Positions 53,767-62,176 of a stretch of 64,000 nt of DNA are shown here, one piece after another. How positions within the stretch are numbered: position 1 is the stretch's first letter; the number at the start of each line of letters is the position of its first letter. This DNA comes from Syntrophaceae bacterium UBA6078. GTDB lineage: Bacteria; Desulfobacterota; Syntrophia; Syntrophales; UBA2210. Made by a program: the position numbers and the translations under genes. The DNA lies in assembly GCA_002428735.1 (NCBI GenBank), contig DIXO01000009.1, positions 9,322 to 73,321 of the forward strand, in the 5' to 3' direction. The notes beneath the pieces were generated by a model. It was given only the letters and a program-made list of their open reading frames with translations. It had not been told where the DNA came from and did no database searches.

Positions 53767-53792
53767 GGGTTATTTGTGAAGGGTTATTTGTG
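53765..53792. repeat. Tandem 14-bp direct repeat at the manC promoter
   Basis: AAGGGTTATTTGTG occurs twice in tandem (53765-53778, 53779-53792), identical copies. It abuts the -35 box of the putative manC promoter, so it may be a regulator-binding site or a replication slippage product. The remaining bases from 53793 to 53932 show no gene. Confidence 0.85.
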
Positions 53793-53932
53793 AAGAAGGC
53801 AGGGTTGGTGAAAGGGTCGTAAAAATGGTAGGTTAAGCTTATCGGTATGGTGTCTCCGGATTTCACTTGTCTGGATTTTACCCAGATTTCCAAGAGTATC
53901 TCGGTGAGATCAAAAACAATCCGGAGATTTTC

Positions 53933-54466
53933 CTACCTGTTTTCCAGTTGGACACCCAAGGTATTAAGTGCCATGGATACTAGGATGTAATTTCCAACGG
54001 TGAAGATCATATCCATTATTTGCGCGTCCCGATACTCTTTTTTCAGGTCACTCCATGTTGCATCTGAAATAAAGGAATCCGCATGAAGCTCATCGGTAGC
54101 TCGAAGTATGGCACGCTCAACAGCTGACCAGCCAGGAGCCTCCGGTCCCTCCTTGATCCGCTTAATCTCCTCGTCTGTCAGACCAATTTTCTTTCCGATC
54201 CACTCATGCTGAGTCCACTCGTAGCCGGACCGACAGAGATGACCGGTACGCAAAATTGCGAGTTCCCTTTCCCGATTGGGTAGAGTGGATTTGTTCAGAA
54301 TGTAAGAGGCAAAAACCGTCCAGCGTTTCAGCAACTTCGGGTGGCGGCCAAGAGTAAGGAATATATTAAGAAGTCGATCACCACCAGCTCGATTGATAAT
54401 TTTCCTTTGCTCCTCATCCATTTCGGAGGCCGCGAGCGGTGCTACTCTCGGTTTGGATAGTCTCAT
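53933..54466 (-). CDS. Carboxymuconolactone decarboxylase (AhpD-like) family protein
   Basis: A 177-residue all-helical protein with the CMD pattern LNIFLTLGRHPKLLKRW, LPNRERELAILRTGHLCRSG, EWTQHEWIGKKIGL and VGNYILVSMALNTLGV. The AhpD CxxC is not present; the equivalent region has Glu and His (YEWTQHE), as in non-peroxidase members. ATG 54466 has AAGGAGG upstream. Its role is unknown; relatives are often lactone decarboxylases or redox proteins. Confidence 0.85.
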   Translation of the reverse strand: MRLSKPRVAPLAASEMDEEQRKIINRAGGDRLLNIFLTLGRHPKLLKRWTVFASYILNKSTLPNRERELAILRTGHLCRSGYEWTQHEWIGKKIGLTDEEIKRIKEGPEAPGWSAVERAILRATDELHADSFISDATWSDLKKEYRDAQIMDMIFTVGNYILVSMALNTLGVQLENR

Positions 54467-54644
54467 GTCGCCCTCCTTATTTATCTCACATCTTAAAACT
54501 TGTAATATTTTTTCAAAGAAAAATCATTTATACATAATTTATCATTTTCATATCCATTTTAACGTATAAAAGCAACCACAATCTTAGGACTGTCAGTAGC
54601 ACGTAATCTTTCCGGTTTAGAATAGCCACGTTGCGGAGGTAGAT

Positions 54645-54968
54645 ATGAGACGGGCGGAGATGCCACAAGAATGTAGGGATGATGCGACGGGAGAGCACTA
54701 CAGCATGTTTTTTGTGCAGGAGGAAGGGACATCTAGCAGCTTTCAGGGAGTACGAGAGGTGATCCTTCAAAGGGGCCTGTTCAGTTCACTCTATACCGAT
54801 CATGGAAGTCACTACTGGTACACGCCTGAGGCCGGGGCAAGAGTAAGCAAAGGGCAGCTGACGCAGTTTGGGCGTGCCATGCGGCAGTTGGGGATCGAGA
54901 TGATTGCCGCCTATGCACGGGGTCCAAGCGAGCGTGCTTTCAGAAAGACTGCGGAAGTCGTAGACTGA
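54645..54968 (+). pseudogene. Truncated ISNCY-type transposase remnant
   Basis: A 107-codon frame with the core of a DDE integrase: CRDDATGEHYSMFFVQEEGT, SFQGVREVILQRGLF and LYTDHGSHYWYTPEAG hold the first two acidic positions. The normal N-terminal helix-turn-helix is missing, and the third catalytic block is damaged: the family SPEARGRSER-like motif is shortened to AYARGPSERAF, losing the Glu. It is therefore inactive. The AT-rich surroundings support a decayed insertion. Confidence 0.75.
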
Positions 54969-54984
54969 AGCAGCCTTTCTGACC

Positions 54985-55045
54985 GATATAAAGCGGACAA
55001 TTCATGTGCTATAAAACCGGACAATTCTATTTGTTGACAACAGGG
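54985..55045. repeat. Repeated GGACAATTC motif, probable end of the transposase relic
   Basis: Two copies of CGGACAATTC separated by about 20 bases (near 54995 and 55020) are followed by TTTGTTGACAACAGG. Such repeated motifs often flank IS481/ISNCY-like elements. The matching left end is not recognised, so the boundary is uncertain. Confidence 0.4.
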
Positions 55046-55190
55046 TTTTATATTGTTGAAGAATCGCGTGGGCAGCGGGGCGCTGTTTGCTTACCAGTAT
55101 TTGTCATGATGCCGGTGGGAGTATTAACTGCCGACGTCGACGAGTTCGTGGGTGTAGGGAACGATGTGCATGTTTGCACTTCCTGATCGG

Positions 55191-55658
55191 TCAGGCGGTG
55201 GCGAGGTCCTTCCGGCGGTCGGGTTCCGGGAAAAGGGGAAGGAGTCCCCATGCGGCGCGCGCCTGATTGCACCGCATCAGTTCCTCGATTCCAGCGCGCC
55301 AGACGCCGTTCTTGAAAAAGATACCGAAGTTCCGGCAGGGGCTGGGCCTCCGGTCGTAGATCGCGCAGCGGACCCCGCGCCCGATCTCCCCTTCGAGGGC
55401 GACGCACCGGGGGTGGCTTCGATTCGTTCCCTTCATGCAGAGCCGGAACCCCTCCAGATGATCCGTCAGTTCCGAGGGAACGATCCCTCCGCTCTCTTCG
55501 TCCGCTTCGCGCCAGTAGAAGGAGACCCTGAAGGCGCCACAGCAGGCCCCGCATGACAGGCAGGGATTGTCCAAAGAGGAAAATCCCTCCACTGTTGCAA
55601 TCTGCTCTGACGGAACAAAAATCGGCACCGTTAAACCCCCGCGGCTGTATCCCTCCAC
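55191..55658 (-). CDS. YkgJ-type zinc/iron-chelating cysteine-cluster protein
   Basis: A 155-residue protein with the CxxCxxCC pattern (NPCLSCGACCGAFRVSFYW) and later cysteines in FRLCMKG, HPRCVALEG, GVRCAIYDRRPSPCRNFG. This is the UPF0153/YkgJ family, predicted to bind metal. The start is GTG 55658; a GTG ten codons later with a GGGGG site is an alternative. Function unknown. Confidence 0.88.
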   Translation of the reverse strand: MEGYSRGGLTVPIFVPSEQIATVEGFSSLDNPCLSCGACCGAFRVSFYWREADEESGGIVPSELTDHLEGFRLCMKGTNRSHPRCVALEGEIGRGVRCAIYDRRPSPCRNFGIFFKNGVWRAGIEELMRCNQARAAWGLLPLFPEPDRRKDLATA

Positions 55659-55877
55659 GGAAATATCTTAAAAGCGGGGGAATTCTACGCTGAAAACGGT
55701 TGCTGTCAAGGGGATTCTTCTCATTTATATCTCTTTTATCGTATTATTTTAATGGCTTGTCCGAGGATCCGTGGGAGCGATGCGGCTTGACAGGGGGGCT
55801 TTGTTTCTATAGTCCGCAGTAATAGAGTCGAGTGGGCGCACCGTCACCATAAATAGATCGTGGAAAGGGACTTATCT

Positions 55878-56462
55878 ATGGAACCGCTGATTTCGCGCAT
55901 TGATCATGTATCCGTCGCTGTCCGGGACTATGAAAAGGCTGAGCACTTCTTTCGCACCATTCTGGGAGGAATACCGGGAGCAAGGGCTGAAGATCCCGCG
56001 ATGAGGTATGTCTGGCAGCTATTTTCTCTGGGCGACCTGAGCCGTTTCGAACTGATGAAGACGACGGGTAAGGGCAGTTTCCTCGACAACTTTCTGGTGG
56101 AGCGGGAAGGGGGCGTGCATCACATTACCATGCAGACGCCGGATATAGAACGGGTCAAGAGCATCCTTGAACAGAACGGCATCCCCTATTTCGGGTATAA
56201 CGAGTACGGCGACGCTTACTGGAAGGAACTGTTCATCCATCCCCGTCATGCCTTTGGCGTTCTGATCCAGATCGCCGAGTTTCACGCCCCTGACTGGCTG
56301 AGCGATGAGGTCAACCTCCCACAGGGGAAAAGCTGGCGCATCGAGAAGACAGACGACGGAATCGGCCTTGAGCTTGCCCATCCCGGCGGCGGGCGGGTAC
56401 GGCTGGAAATCAGCGGAAACGACGTCAAAAAGCTGATCGCCGATCTGGAAAAAGAGATTTAA
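55878..56462 (+). CDS. VOC-family (glyoxalase/methylmalonyl-CoA epimerase-like) protein
   Basis: A 194-residue protein with two beta-alpha-beta modules: ISRIDHVSVAVRDYEKAEHF carries the first metal His, GGVHHITMQTPDIERVKSIL the second, and GVLIQIAEFH the third ligand region. This resembles methylmalonyl-CoA epimerases, but the extra C-terminal 50 residues and sequence differences leave the substrate open. ATG 55878 has AGGGA upstream; a GTG at 55860 is an alternative. Confidence 0.82.
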   Translation: MEPLISRIDHVSVAVRDYEKAEHFFRTILGGIPGARAEDPAMRYVWQLFSLGDLSRFELMKTTGKGSFLDNFLVEREGGVHHITMQTPDIERVKSILEQNGIPYFGYNEYGDAYWKELFIHPRHAFGVLIQIAEFHAPDWLSDEVNLPQGKSWRIEKTDDGIGLELAHPGGGRVRLEISGNDVKKLIADLEKEI

Positions 56463-56476
56463 TCCCGACGGGAATT

Positions 56477-56591
56477 CCCCACCCGTAAGGGCGGGGATGA
56501 GAGTAATATCCAATCTGACTTTCGCATCAGTGAAAGGCAGGTTGGACAAGTGAAACTTGAATCAGAAGACACCACGTCCGTAAGGGCGTGG
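56477..56591. mobile_element. Pair of GTAA-loop hairpins, possible IS200/IS605-type remnant
   Basis: Two hairpins with 8-bp stems and the same GTAA loop stand 76 bases apart: CCCCACCC-GTAA-GGGCGGGG (56477-56496) and CCACGTCC-GTAA-GGGCGTGG (56572-56591). Subterminal hairpins of this form mark the ends of IS200/IS605 (TnpA/TnpB) elements. No tnpA or tnpB is present, so this would be a non-autonomous or decayed copy. They could also be terminators for the two converging genes, though neither has a U-tract. Confidence 0.45.
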
Positions 56592-56687
56592 AGATTCATG
56601 AAAGAGGTTGTCGAATCATAAAGCCGGCGTTGGATTGAGGTGTCTCCCCCGTTGTCATTCATTTGCCGGTGGCTGTCTCCCTGTTCG

Positions 56688-57977
56688 CTATTCCAGGATG
56701 TTCCTGTGCCGCATGCTCTCTTCCCACAGTTGGTCTCTAAAATCAGGATGGGCAATAGCGATCAAAGCCTCAGCTCTTTGGCGAAGATTCTTCCCTTTGA
56801 GCTCGGCTATTCCAAATTCGGTCACAACGATATCGGACAGATATCTCGGGATCGTAATTGGTGTCCCTTTCTCGAAGGCGGAAACTATACGGGAAACCTT
56901 ACCACGGGATGCGGTTGAGTTAAGAACTGTAATAGACTTTCCTCCTCCCACAAAGGCCCCTTGAGCAAAATCGAATAGCCCCCCAATACCACTAATCTGA
57001 GTACCGTTTAGAAATTCTCCATTCATCTGACCATCGAGAGCAACCGAGACAGTCGAATTGATGGCTATGAAGTTGTCGATAGTCCCTATCAATGTTGAAT
57101 TATGGGTTACCTCGACAGGGTGCATCTCAATGGACGGGTTTTCATGGGCAAAGTGGAATAACTTCTCGCTGCCGAACAAATCTCCGGTTATAAGTTTCCC
57201 TGGATAGAGGTTTTTCTTTCGATTGGTGACTACCCCTCTGGCAAACAAATCAACAATTTCATCAGAGATCATTCCCGAATGGATACCTAGATCCTTTTTG
57301 TCTTCAAGAAAACGCAAGATTGCGACCGGCAGCTTGCCGACGCCGATTTGAATAGTAGCTCCATCCGGAATCAAATCGATTGCGTTGGCAGCAATTTTCT
57401 TTTCCTCTTCCCCTATCGTAATGTCTGGGAAGGGAATCAAAGGATTTGAAGTTTCAACGATATAATCGATTTCGTCTTCCCGGAGATAGCAGGGGCCGCA
57501 CGTTCGGGGAGCCTGTTCATTAACTTCGGCAATAATCTGTTTAGCGCCTTTCGCCAAAGGATAAGCCAGGCACGTTGAAGCCCCCAGACTGAAATTTCCT
57601 TTTCGATCCGGTGGAGATACCTGGACTAAGGCAACATCAATAGGAGACGGTCCTGAGCCGGAAAAAACGATAGGGATTGAGGAGTAATGAATGGGCAGGA
57701 AATCAATTCTGCCTTCGTCCCAACTTCGGCTCATCGTTGAACTGTTCTGAAGACTCACGCAGTGAAAGGAAGATTCCATGCCCGGTTTCGCTAAAGGATG
57801 ATCGGTAAAAAGATACATATTAACTATTTCAACGTCCCGGTAAAAATCAAAGTCATCAGCCAGTGCATTTAATAGAGTCTGTGGCTGCGCTGCCGCCATG
57901 GAGAAGAAAACACGTGAACCAGGTGTGATTGTCTTACGCAATGCGTTTCGGGCATTCGTTTTGTGCGTTTTTTTCAT
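56688..57977 (-). CDS. Acetyl-CoA hydrolase/transferase family (CoA-transferase-like) protein
   Basis: A 429-residue protein with the two-domain CoA-transferase fold. PIDVALVQVSPPDRKGNFSL, GATIQIGVGKLPVAILRFL, DLGIHSGMISDEIVDLFARG and GGLFDFAQGAFVGGGKSI match the 4-hydroxybutyrate/butyryl-CoA transferase group. The position that normally holds the catalytic Glu of transferases (HSE/TEM) reads HSGM, so acyl-enzyme formation there is doubtful. It may be a hydrolase or a diverged transferase. The surrounding genes are for acyl-CoA metabolism and uptake. Confidence 0.85.
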   Translation of the reverse strand: MKKTHKTNARNALRKTITPGSRVFFSMAAAQPQTLLNALADDFDFYRDVEIVNMYLFTDHPLAKPGMESSFHCVSLQNSSTMSRSWDEGRIDFLPIHYSSIPIVFSGSGPSPIDVALVQVSPPDRKGNFSLGASTCLAYPLAKGAKQIIAEVNEQAPRTCGPCYLREDEIDYIVETSNPLIPFPDITIGEEEKKIAANAIDLIPDGATIQIGVGKLPVAILRFLEDKKDLGIHSGMISDEIVDLFARGVVTNRKKNLYPGKLITGDLFGSEKLFHFAHENPSIEMHPVEVTHNSTLIGTIDNFIAINSTVSVALDGQMNGEFLNGTQISGIGGLFDFAQGAFVGGGKSITVLNSTASRGKVSRIVSAFEKGTPITIPRYLSDIVVTEFGIAELKGKNLRQRAEALIAIAHPDFRDQLWEESMRHRNILE

Positions 57978-58005
57978 TTATGGATTTCTCCAAATCACCT
58001 AACTC

Positions 58006-58230
58006 ATGAATATCTCGGCTTACCTTGACAGTTACAAATCGAACCTGCTATCATGTTATGTGAGATCTGTCAATGACAGGTATCCAACGGGATATCCGGT
58101 GATTGTCACAATACTTGTTGTCGATGAAAGGAAGCATATGGCGGATGTTTCGATGGCGTGTTGGTTTAAATCGCCTGAGGGTGAAAGACTAGACGGTCTT
58201 TATACTTCTCAGTTGACGATAGAGCCTTGA
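58006..58230 (+). CDS. Possible small protein, 74 residues
   Basis: Starts MNISAYLDSYKSNLLSCYV and ends YTSQLTIEP. No ribosome-binding site is evident and no family is recognised. Its tail overlaps that of the minus-strand frame at 58209-58499 by 22 bases, so at most one is under clear selection. Kept at low confidence because composition is protein-like. Confidence 0.3.
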   Translation: MNISAYLDSYKSNLLSCYVRSVNDRYPTGYPVIVTILVVDERKHMADVSMACWFKSPEGERLDGLYTSQLTIEP

Positions 58231-58499
58231 TACACTTCCTGAAGAGCTTCCATCGCCAGATCCAAAAGAGCGCCGTTGATTGTATCGGCGATGTAATAGA
58301 GAAATTCCCATTGAACAGGAATACCGTGAAGACGGATAACGGTCATGCCGTTCAGGCAAAGTCTCACTGGCATGTCGAAGATCGAGTCAATGTTGACGCA
58401 TTGGCCTGGTTGATAAAATTTGTTTCTCACGAGATTATCAATGGCGCGGTGCAGGTCAGCCAGGGCGCCATTGATCGCGGTAGTGTACTGGCCTGTCAC
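58209..58499 (-). CDS. Possible small protein following the TRAP permease, 96 residues
   Basis: From GTG 58499 to TGA 58209-58211. It reads TGQYTTAINGALADLHRAID and later LCLNGMTVIRLHGIPVQWEF, with NGALLDLAMEALQ near the end. Two similar NGAL-LDL helices suggest a real folded protein. The open frame continues upstream (LPEPKGCGTLPNRNGK) without a start codon almost to the permease stop, so the N-terminus may be mis-set or frameshifted. No function is recognised. Confidence 0.45.
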   Translation of the reverse strand: MTGQYTTAINGALADLHRAIDNLVRNKFYQPGQCVNIDSIFDMPVRLCLNGMTVIRLHGIPVQWEFLYYIADTINGALLDLAMEALQEVYQGSIVN

Positions 58500-58570
58500 T
58501 TTGCCGTTTCGATTCGGAAGAGTTCCGCATCCTTTTGGTTCGGGGAGAGGAACTCTTCGGGTTCACTCCT

Positions 58571-60481
58571 TTACGACGGGATGGCAGGATCAACCGTTTT
58601 TGAGCGTTTCGCTTCCCAGTTCTGGTACAGAAAAAGACCTCCCAGCACAAGGACACCGAAAATGTCCGACACCAACCCCGGTTTTATAAGCCCCAGACCG
58701 GCAATAAGGAGAAGAACACGGAAACCCCAGTTCACACGATCACGCATATAACCCATCATTCCTGATCCCAGGGCTATTGTCCCCAGCACTGCTGTCAGCG
58801 TGGCAAGGAATATCTGCCCCAATGACCCCGCCCATATAAGGACTGGGCTGTATACGAAGAAGTAAGGGACTAGATAAGCCACAGCTGCGAGCCGCATGGA
58901 TTCGAAGCCCGTAGCAAAAGGCTTTGATTTGGCGATAGCCGCCCCGGCAAACGCTGCGAGTGCAACCGGCGGTGTAATGCAGGACAGGCAGGCGTAGTAG
59001 AAAACAAACATATGGGCCGCAAGAGGAGGGACTCCCAGTTCAATTAAGACCGGTCCTCCCAGGATAACCGTCAATATATAAGCGGCTGAAGTAGTAAGCC
59101 CCATGCCGAGAATCAGGGAGGCCACCATCACAAATATCAGTGTCAAGAGTAAGTTTCCTCCCGCTGCCGCGACGACCAGACTGGAGAATTTCAGTCCAAG
59201 ACCTGTTTGTGTTACGCAGCCAATAACAATGCCGGCGCAGGCGCAGGCCAGGGCAACTTCGAGGCACCCTCTAGCTCCTTTTTCCATGGCGTTGAGAATC
59301 GCCCTGAGATTCATGCGAGTGCTCTTTTTGAAAAAGCTTACAACCCACACCGCGATAATGGCCCAGAGTCCTGATTTCATCGGAGAGTATCCCATAACCA
59401 GGAAAGCTATAAGCAGAAAGGCAGGAGTCATCAAATGGCCCCCCTGTTTCACCACTGGCCAGAACACGGGAAGTTCATCGCGGTTGAGTCCTCTGAGGCC
59501 CCTTTTAAGCGCCTCCATATGAACCATCCAAAAGAGGGCGAAGAAGTAGAGAATCCCCGGAATAATGGCGGCCTTGCATACATCAAGGTAGGGGACACCC
59601 AGCATGTCTGCCATGATGAAGGCGCCCGCCCCCATGACTGGTGGCATGAATTGCCCACCCGTGGAGGAGACCGATTCCACAGCGCCGGCAAAGACGGACC
59701 GGTAGCCGATCTTCTTCATGAGCGGGATGGTAAAAGAACCGGTGCTGACTACGTTGGCCACAGCAGATCCGCTTATTGAGCCAAAGAATGCGCTGCTGAC
59801 CACCGCGACTTTTGCTGGTCCGCCCCGAAGATGACCAGCCAACGCGTTGGCGAATTTGATAAAGAATTCTCCGGTGCCGGAAGTGACCAGAAAGGCTCCG
59901 AACATTATAAAAATGAAGATGAAACTGGCACTCACCCCGAGAGGTATGCCGAAAAGTCCTTCCGTGGTCAGGTACTGGTAGCTGATGAGCTGTTCCATAT
60001 CCAGGGGAAAGTGACCCCAGAGGCCGGGAATGCGATCACCAAGCAGGGTATAACAAAGGGCCACTATGGTAATAATGGGCAAAGCCCATCCCATGAGCCT
60101 CCGGGTACATTCCAGGACAAAGAGAATGGTAAGAGCACCCAGTACCAGATCGGTTCCCGTGGCAGCGCCTCCGCGGCTGGCCAGGGTTTTGTAACTGAGG
60201 GAGAGGTAGATGAGGCAGGCAACGCTTATGGCTATCAGTCCCCCGTCAAGAAGTTGAAGCATCAGGGGATATCCCCCAGCCTCTTTGGAGCCTTGCCGGT
60301 TTATTGGTATAAGCAATAAAACCAGCGTGCAGGCAAAGGCAAGATGGATCGGACGCTGAACCATGGCTGAAAAGAGACCGAATTGTGCGGTATAGATTTG
60401 AAATGCTGCCATGCAGAGAGCTGTTAGACGGACGATTTGGGCTATGAAAGAACGGGTTTCTGATTTGCTTGTGTCTGTCAT
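58571..60481 (-). CDS. TRAP transporter permease, fused 4TM/12TM (TAXI type)
   Basis: A 636-residue polytopic membrane protein joining the small (DctQ-like) and large (DctM-like) TRAP subunits, the normal form for TAXI systems. Typical features: FGAFLVTSGTGEFFIKFANA, GGPAKVAVVSSAFFGSISGS, GGQFMPPVMGAGAFIMAD and MGLTTSAAYILTVILGGPVL. It imports an organic solute with the TAXI receptor encoded just upstream, driven by an ion gradient. Start overlaps the DUF1850 gene (ATGA). Confidence 0.93.
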   Translation of the reverse strand: MTDTSKSETRSFIAQIVRLTALCMAAFQIYTAQFGLFSAMVQRPIHLAFACTLVLLLIPINRQGSKEAGGYPLMLQLLDGGLIAISVACLIYLSLSYKTLASRGGAATGTDLVLGALTILFVLECTRRLMGWALPIITIVALCYTLLGDRIPGLWGHFPLDMEQLISYQYLTTEGLFGIPLGVSASFIFIFIMFGAFLVTSGTGEFFIKFANALAGHLRGGPAKVAVVSSAFFGSISGSAVANVVSTGSFTIPLMKKIGYRSVFAGAVESVSSTGGQFMPPVMGAGAFIMADMLGVPYLDVCKAAIIPGILYFFALFWMVHMEALKRGLRGLNRDELPVFWPVVKQGGHLMTPAFLLIAFLVMGYSPMKSGLWAIIAVWVVSFFKKSTRMNLRAILNAMEKGARGCLEVALACACAGIVIGCVTQTGLGLKFSSLVVAAAGGNLLLTLIFVMVASLILGMGLTTSAAYILTVILGGPVLIELGVPPLAAHMFVFYYACLSCITPPVALAAFAGAAIAKSKPFATGFESMRLAAVAYLVPYFFVYSPVLIWAGSLGQIFLATLTAVLGTIALGSGMMGYMRDRVNWGFRVLLLIAGLGLIKPGLVSDIFGVLVLGGLFLYQNWEAKRSKTVDPAIPS

Positions 60482-61086
60482 GTGTGCTCCTTTGATCGCG
60501 AATGCAGCTCCGGGTTTTGATCTTGTTGGATGAACCGGTGGACTTTATTCCATATTGTCCGCCATCGGTAATCAACGCTCGAGCGGATACAGATCATGTC
60601 GCCAGCTTCGGCATAGTCCAGCAGACGTAAACGACGGTTACCGATGATGAGGGTATGATTTGCCAGATCAGGCGAACCCAGCCGGAATGAGATTTTGGGT
60701 ACATCCATATTGATGTCGACCAGTTCTGCGGAGCCGTCAGGCCGCGAGCGATAGGTCCCCAATTCGAATCCCTGGCCGTTCAGGCACGATTTGAAAGACA
60801 TATGGGTTAGCACGATGCGGCCATCCTGTTTTAACTGATAGTGCTCTTCAAAAAAAGCCCTGTCGTAAGAGTGGAAAAACCAAACAGAGAACTCAGCACC
60901 AGGTTTTATTGCAAGACAGAGAAAAGGCGTTGTACTTTCACATTGACGAACCTCTACGCAGAGGTTTTTACCTGAGAGCCCGGCGCAGGCCATGGCGATT
61001 ATTACCGCCATGGCCGCGCATAGTATCAGCCGGTTTCTTCGCGTGTCGCGGTACTGCCGATTTGCTGACCCTGTAAAGAATGCCAT
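60478..61086 (-). CDS. DUF1850-family protein
   Basis: A 202-residue protein with one N-terminal membrane segment or uncleaved signal (RLILCAAMAVIIAMACAGLS) and the DUF1850 pattern GAEFSVWFFHSYDRAFFEEH, then YRSRPDGSAEL. Members sit beside TAXI-TRAP genes and may help transport or substrate binding outside the membrane, but the role is unproven. Between the TAXI receptor and the permease. Confidence 0.85.
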   Translation of the reverse strand: MAFFTGSANRQYRDTRRNRLILCAAMAVIIAMACAGLSGKNLCVEVRQCESTTPFLCLAIKPGAEFSVWFFHSYDRAFFEEHYQLKQDGRIVLTHMSFKSCLNGQGFELGTYRSRPDGSAELVDINMDVPKISFRLGSPDLANHTLIIGNRRLRLLDYAEAGDMICIRSSVDYRWRTIWNKVHRFIQQDQNPELHSRSKEHT

Positions 61087-61096
61087 CGGAAATCTG

Positions 61097-62065
61097 TTAC
61101 TTCAGCACCCCTTTTTCCTTAAAGAATTTTTCGGCACCTGGATGCAGTGGAACAGACATACCCTTTGTCGCATTCTTGATGCTGATTTTTTTGAACTGCG
61201 CATGGATTTTGTCGAGGTCTTCTTTATGCTCGAAAACTGCTTTCAGAATATCATAGGCCAGTTTCTCGCTCATGTCCTGATGAACCAGGAAAAGACCCAT
61301 CCAGGCGAGTGTGTGGTGGGGGTTGTCCTGCCCCTTATAGGTACCCGCCGGTATGGTCCTGGGGTAGTAAGCTGGGAATTCCTTGTTTATTTTTTCGGCC
61401 ACCGCCGGCTCTATATCAATAAAGCGAATATCCCGTTGTGTGGCAAGGTCCATAAGCGCTGGGGCCGGGGTTCCAAGGGTAGTAATAACCACATCGATAT
61501 TTCCGTCTTTAATTGCTTCGGCGGATTCAGTGGCGGACAGGAACTGCTCATTGATGTCATTATAGTTCAGGCCATAAACATTCAACACGTACCGCGCCAT
61601 GGCTTCGGTGCCACTCCCCGGAGCGCCAACAGCCACTTTTTTCCCTTTAAAGTCTTTAATTGTCTTGATCGGACTTGAGGCCAGAACATATAGCTGGATG
61701 TCAATGGGATACGTAGACATGAGCCCTCGTATTTCTTTTGCGGGTTTTCCCGCGAAAGCTTCCAGCCCATTATAAGCCTGAAAGGCCGTATCAGGCATGG
61801 AGAGGGTCAGCGCATCCTGCTTTTTAATGATGGCCCGGATATTTTCGATAGAGGCTCCGGAAGGATGGGCTGCCGCGTAATAGCCCTTGACATACGTATT
61901 GATCATATTGGCAACCCCGCCCCCCAACGGATACCATGTTCCCCCGGTGGAAGCGGTGCCGATAGCGAGCCTTTCATCTGCCGCATAAATGCCTGAGCCG
62001 AGTCCGATTACGAGCAGGCATGCCAGCCCTGCCACCAGTCCGCGATGTTTCGAAATTCCCTTCAT
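61097..62065 (-). CDS. TAXI-family TRAP solute receptor
   Basis: A 322-residue periplasmic binding protein. Residues 1-28 are a signal peptide (LVAGLACLLVIGLGSGIYAA). The mature part begins ERLAIGTASTGGTWYPLGGG, the TAXI signature, and contains GKKVAVGAPGSGTEAMARYV. It binds an acidic organic solute for the downstream permease. Ligand cannot be deduced; the AMP-ligase upstream suggests a carboxylate to be CoA-activated. Confidence 0.93.
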   Translation of the reverse strand: MKGISKHRGLVAGLACLLVIGLGSGIYAADERLAIGTASTGGTWYPLGGGVANMINTYVKGYYAAAHPSGASIENIRAIIKKQDALTLSMPDTAFQAYNGLEAFAGKPAKEIRGLMSTYPIDIQLYVLASSPIKTIKDFKGKKVAVGAPGSGTEAMARYVLNVYGLNYNDINEQFLSATESAEAIKDGNIDVVITTLGTPAPALMDLATQRDIRFIDIEPAVAEKINKEFPAYYPRTIPAGTYKGQDNPHHTLAWMGLFLVHQDMSEKLAYDILKAVFEHKEDLDKIHAQFKKISIKNATKGMSVPLHPGAEKFFKEKGVLK

Positions 62066-62176
62066 GATCTTCCTCCTTTTGTTTTGATGGTGTAAAGTAA
62101 AAATGCGGACAGTGTCTCTTTTGATCTGTCCTTAGCCCCCCGTTTTATTGGAATGAAGAAATTCAAGGCTGTATCA

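Noticed and set aside
55787..55813. TTGACA and TATAGT upstream of the VOC gene as a promoter
   Set aside because: The spacer is only 15 bases with a run of six G; too weak to list as a feature.
58550..58573. Possible stop-codon read-through of the TRAP permease into a further 22 codons
   Set aside because: The extension (SEPEEFLSPNQKDAELFR) looks protein-like but there is no recoding signal; more likely chance or a decayed gene start.
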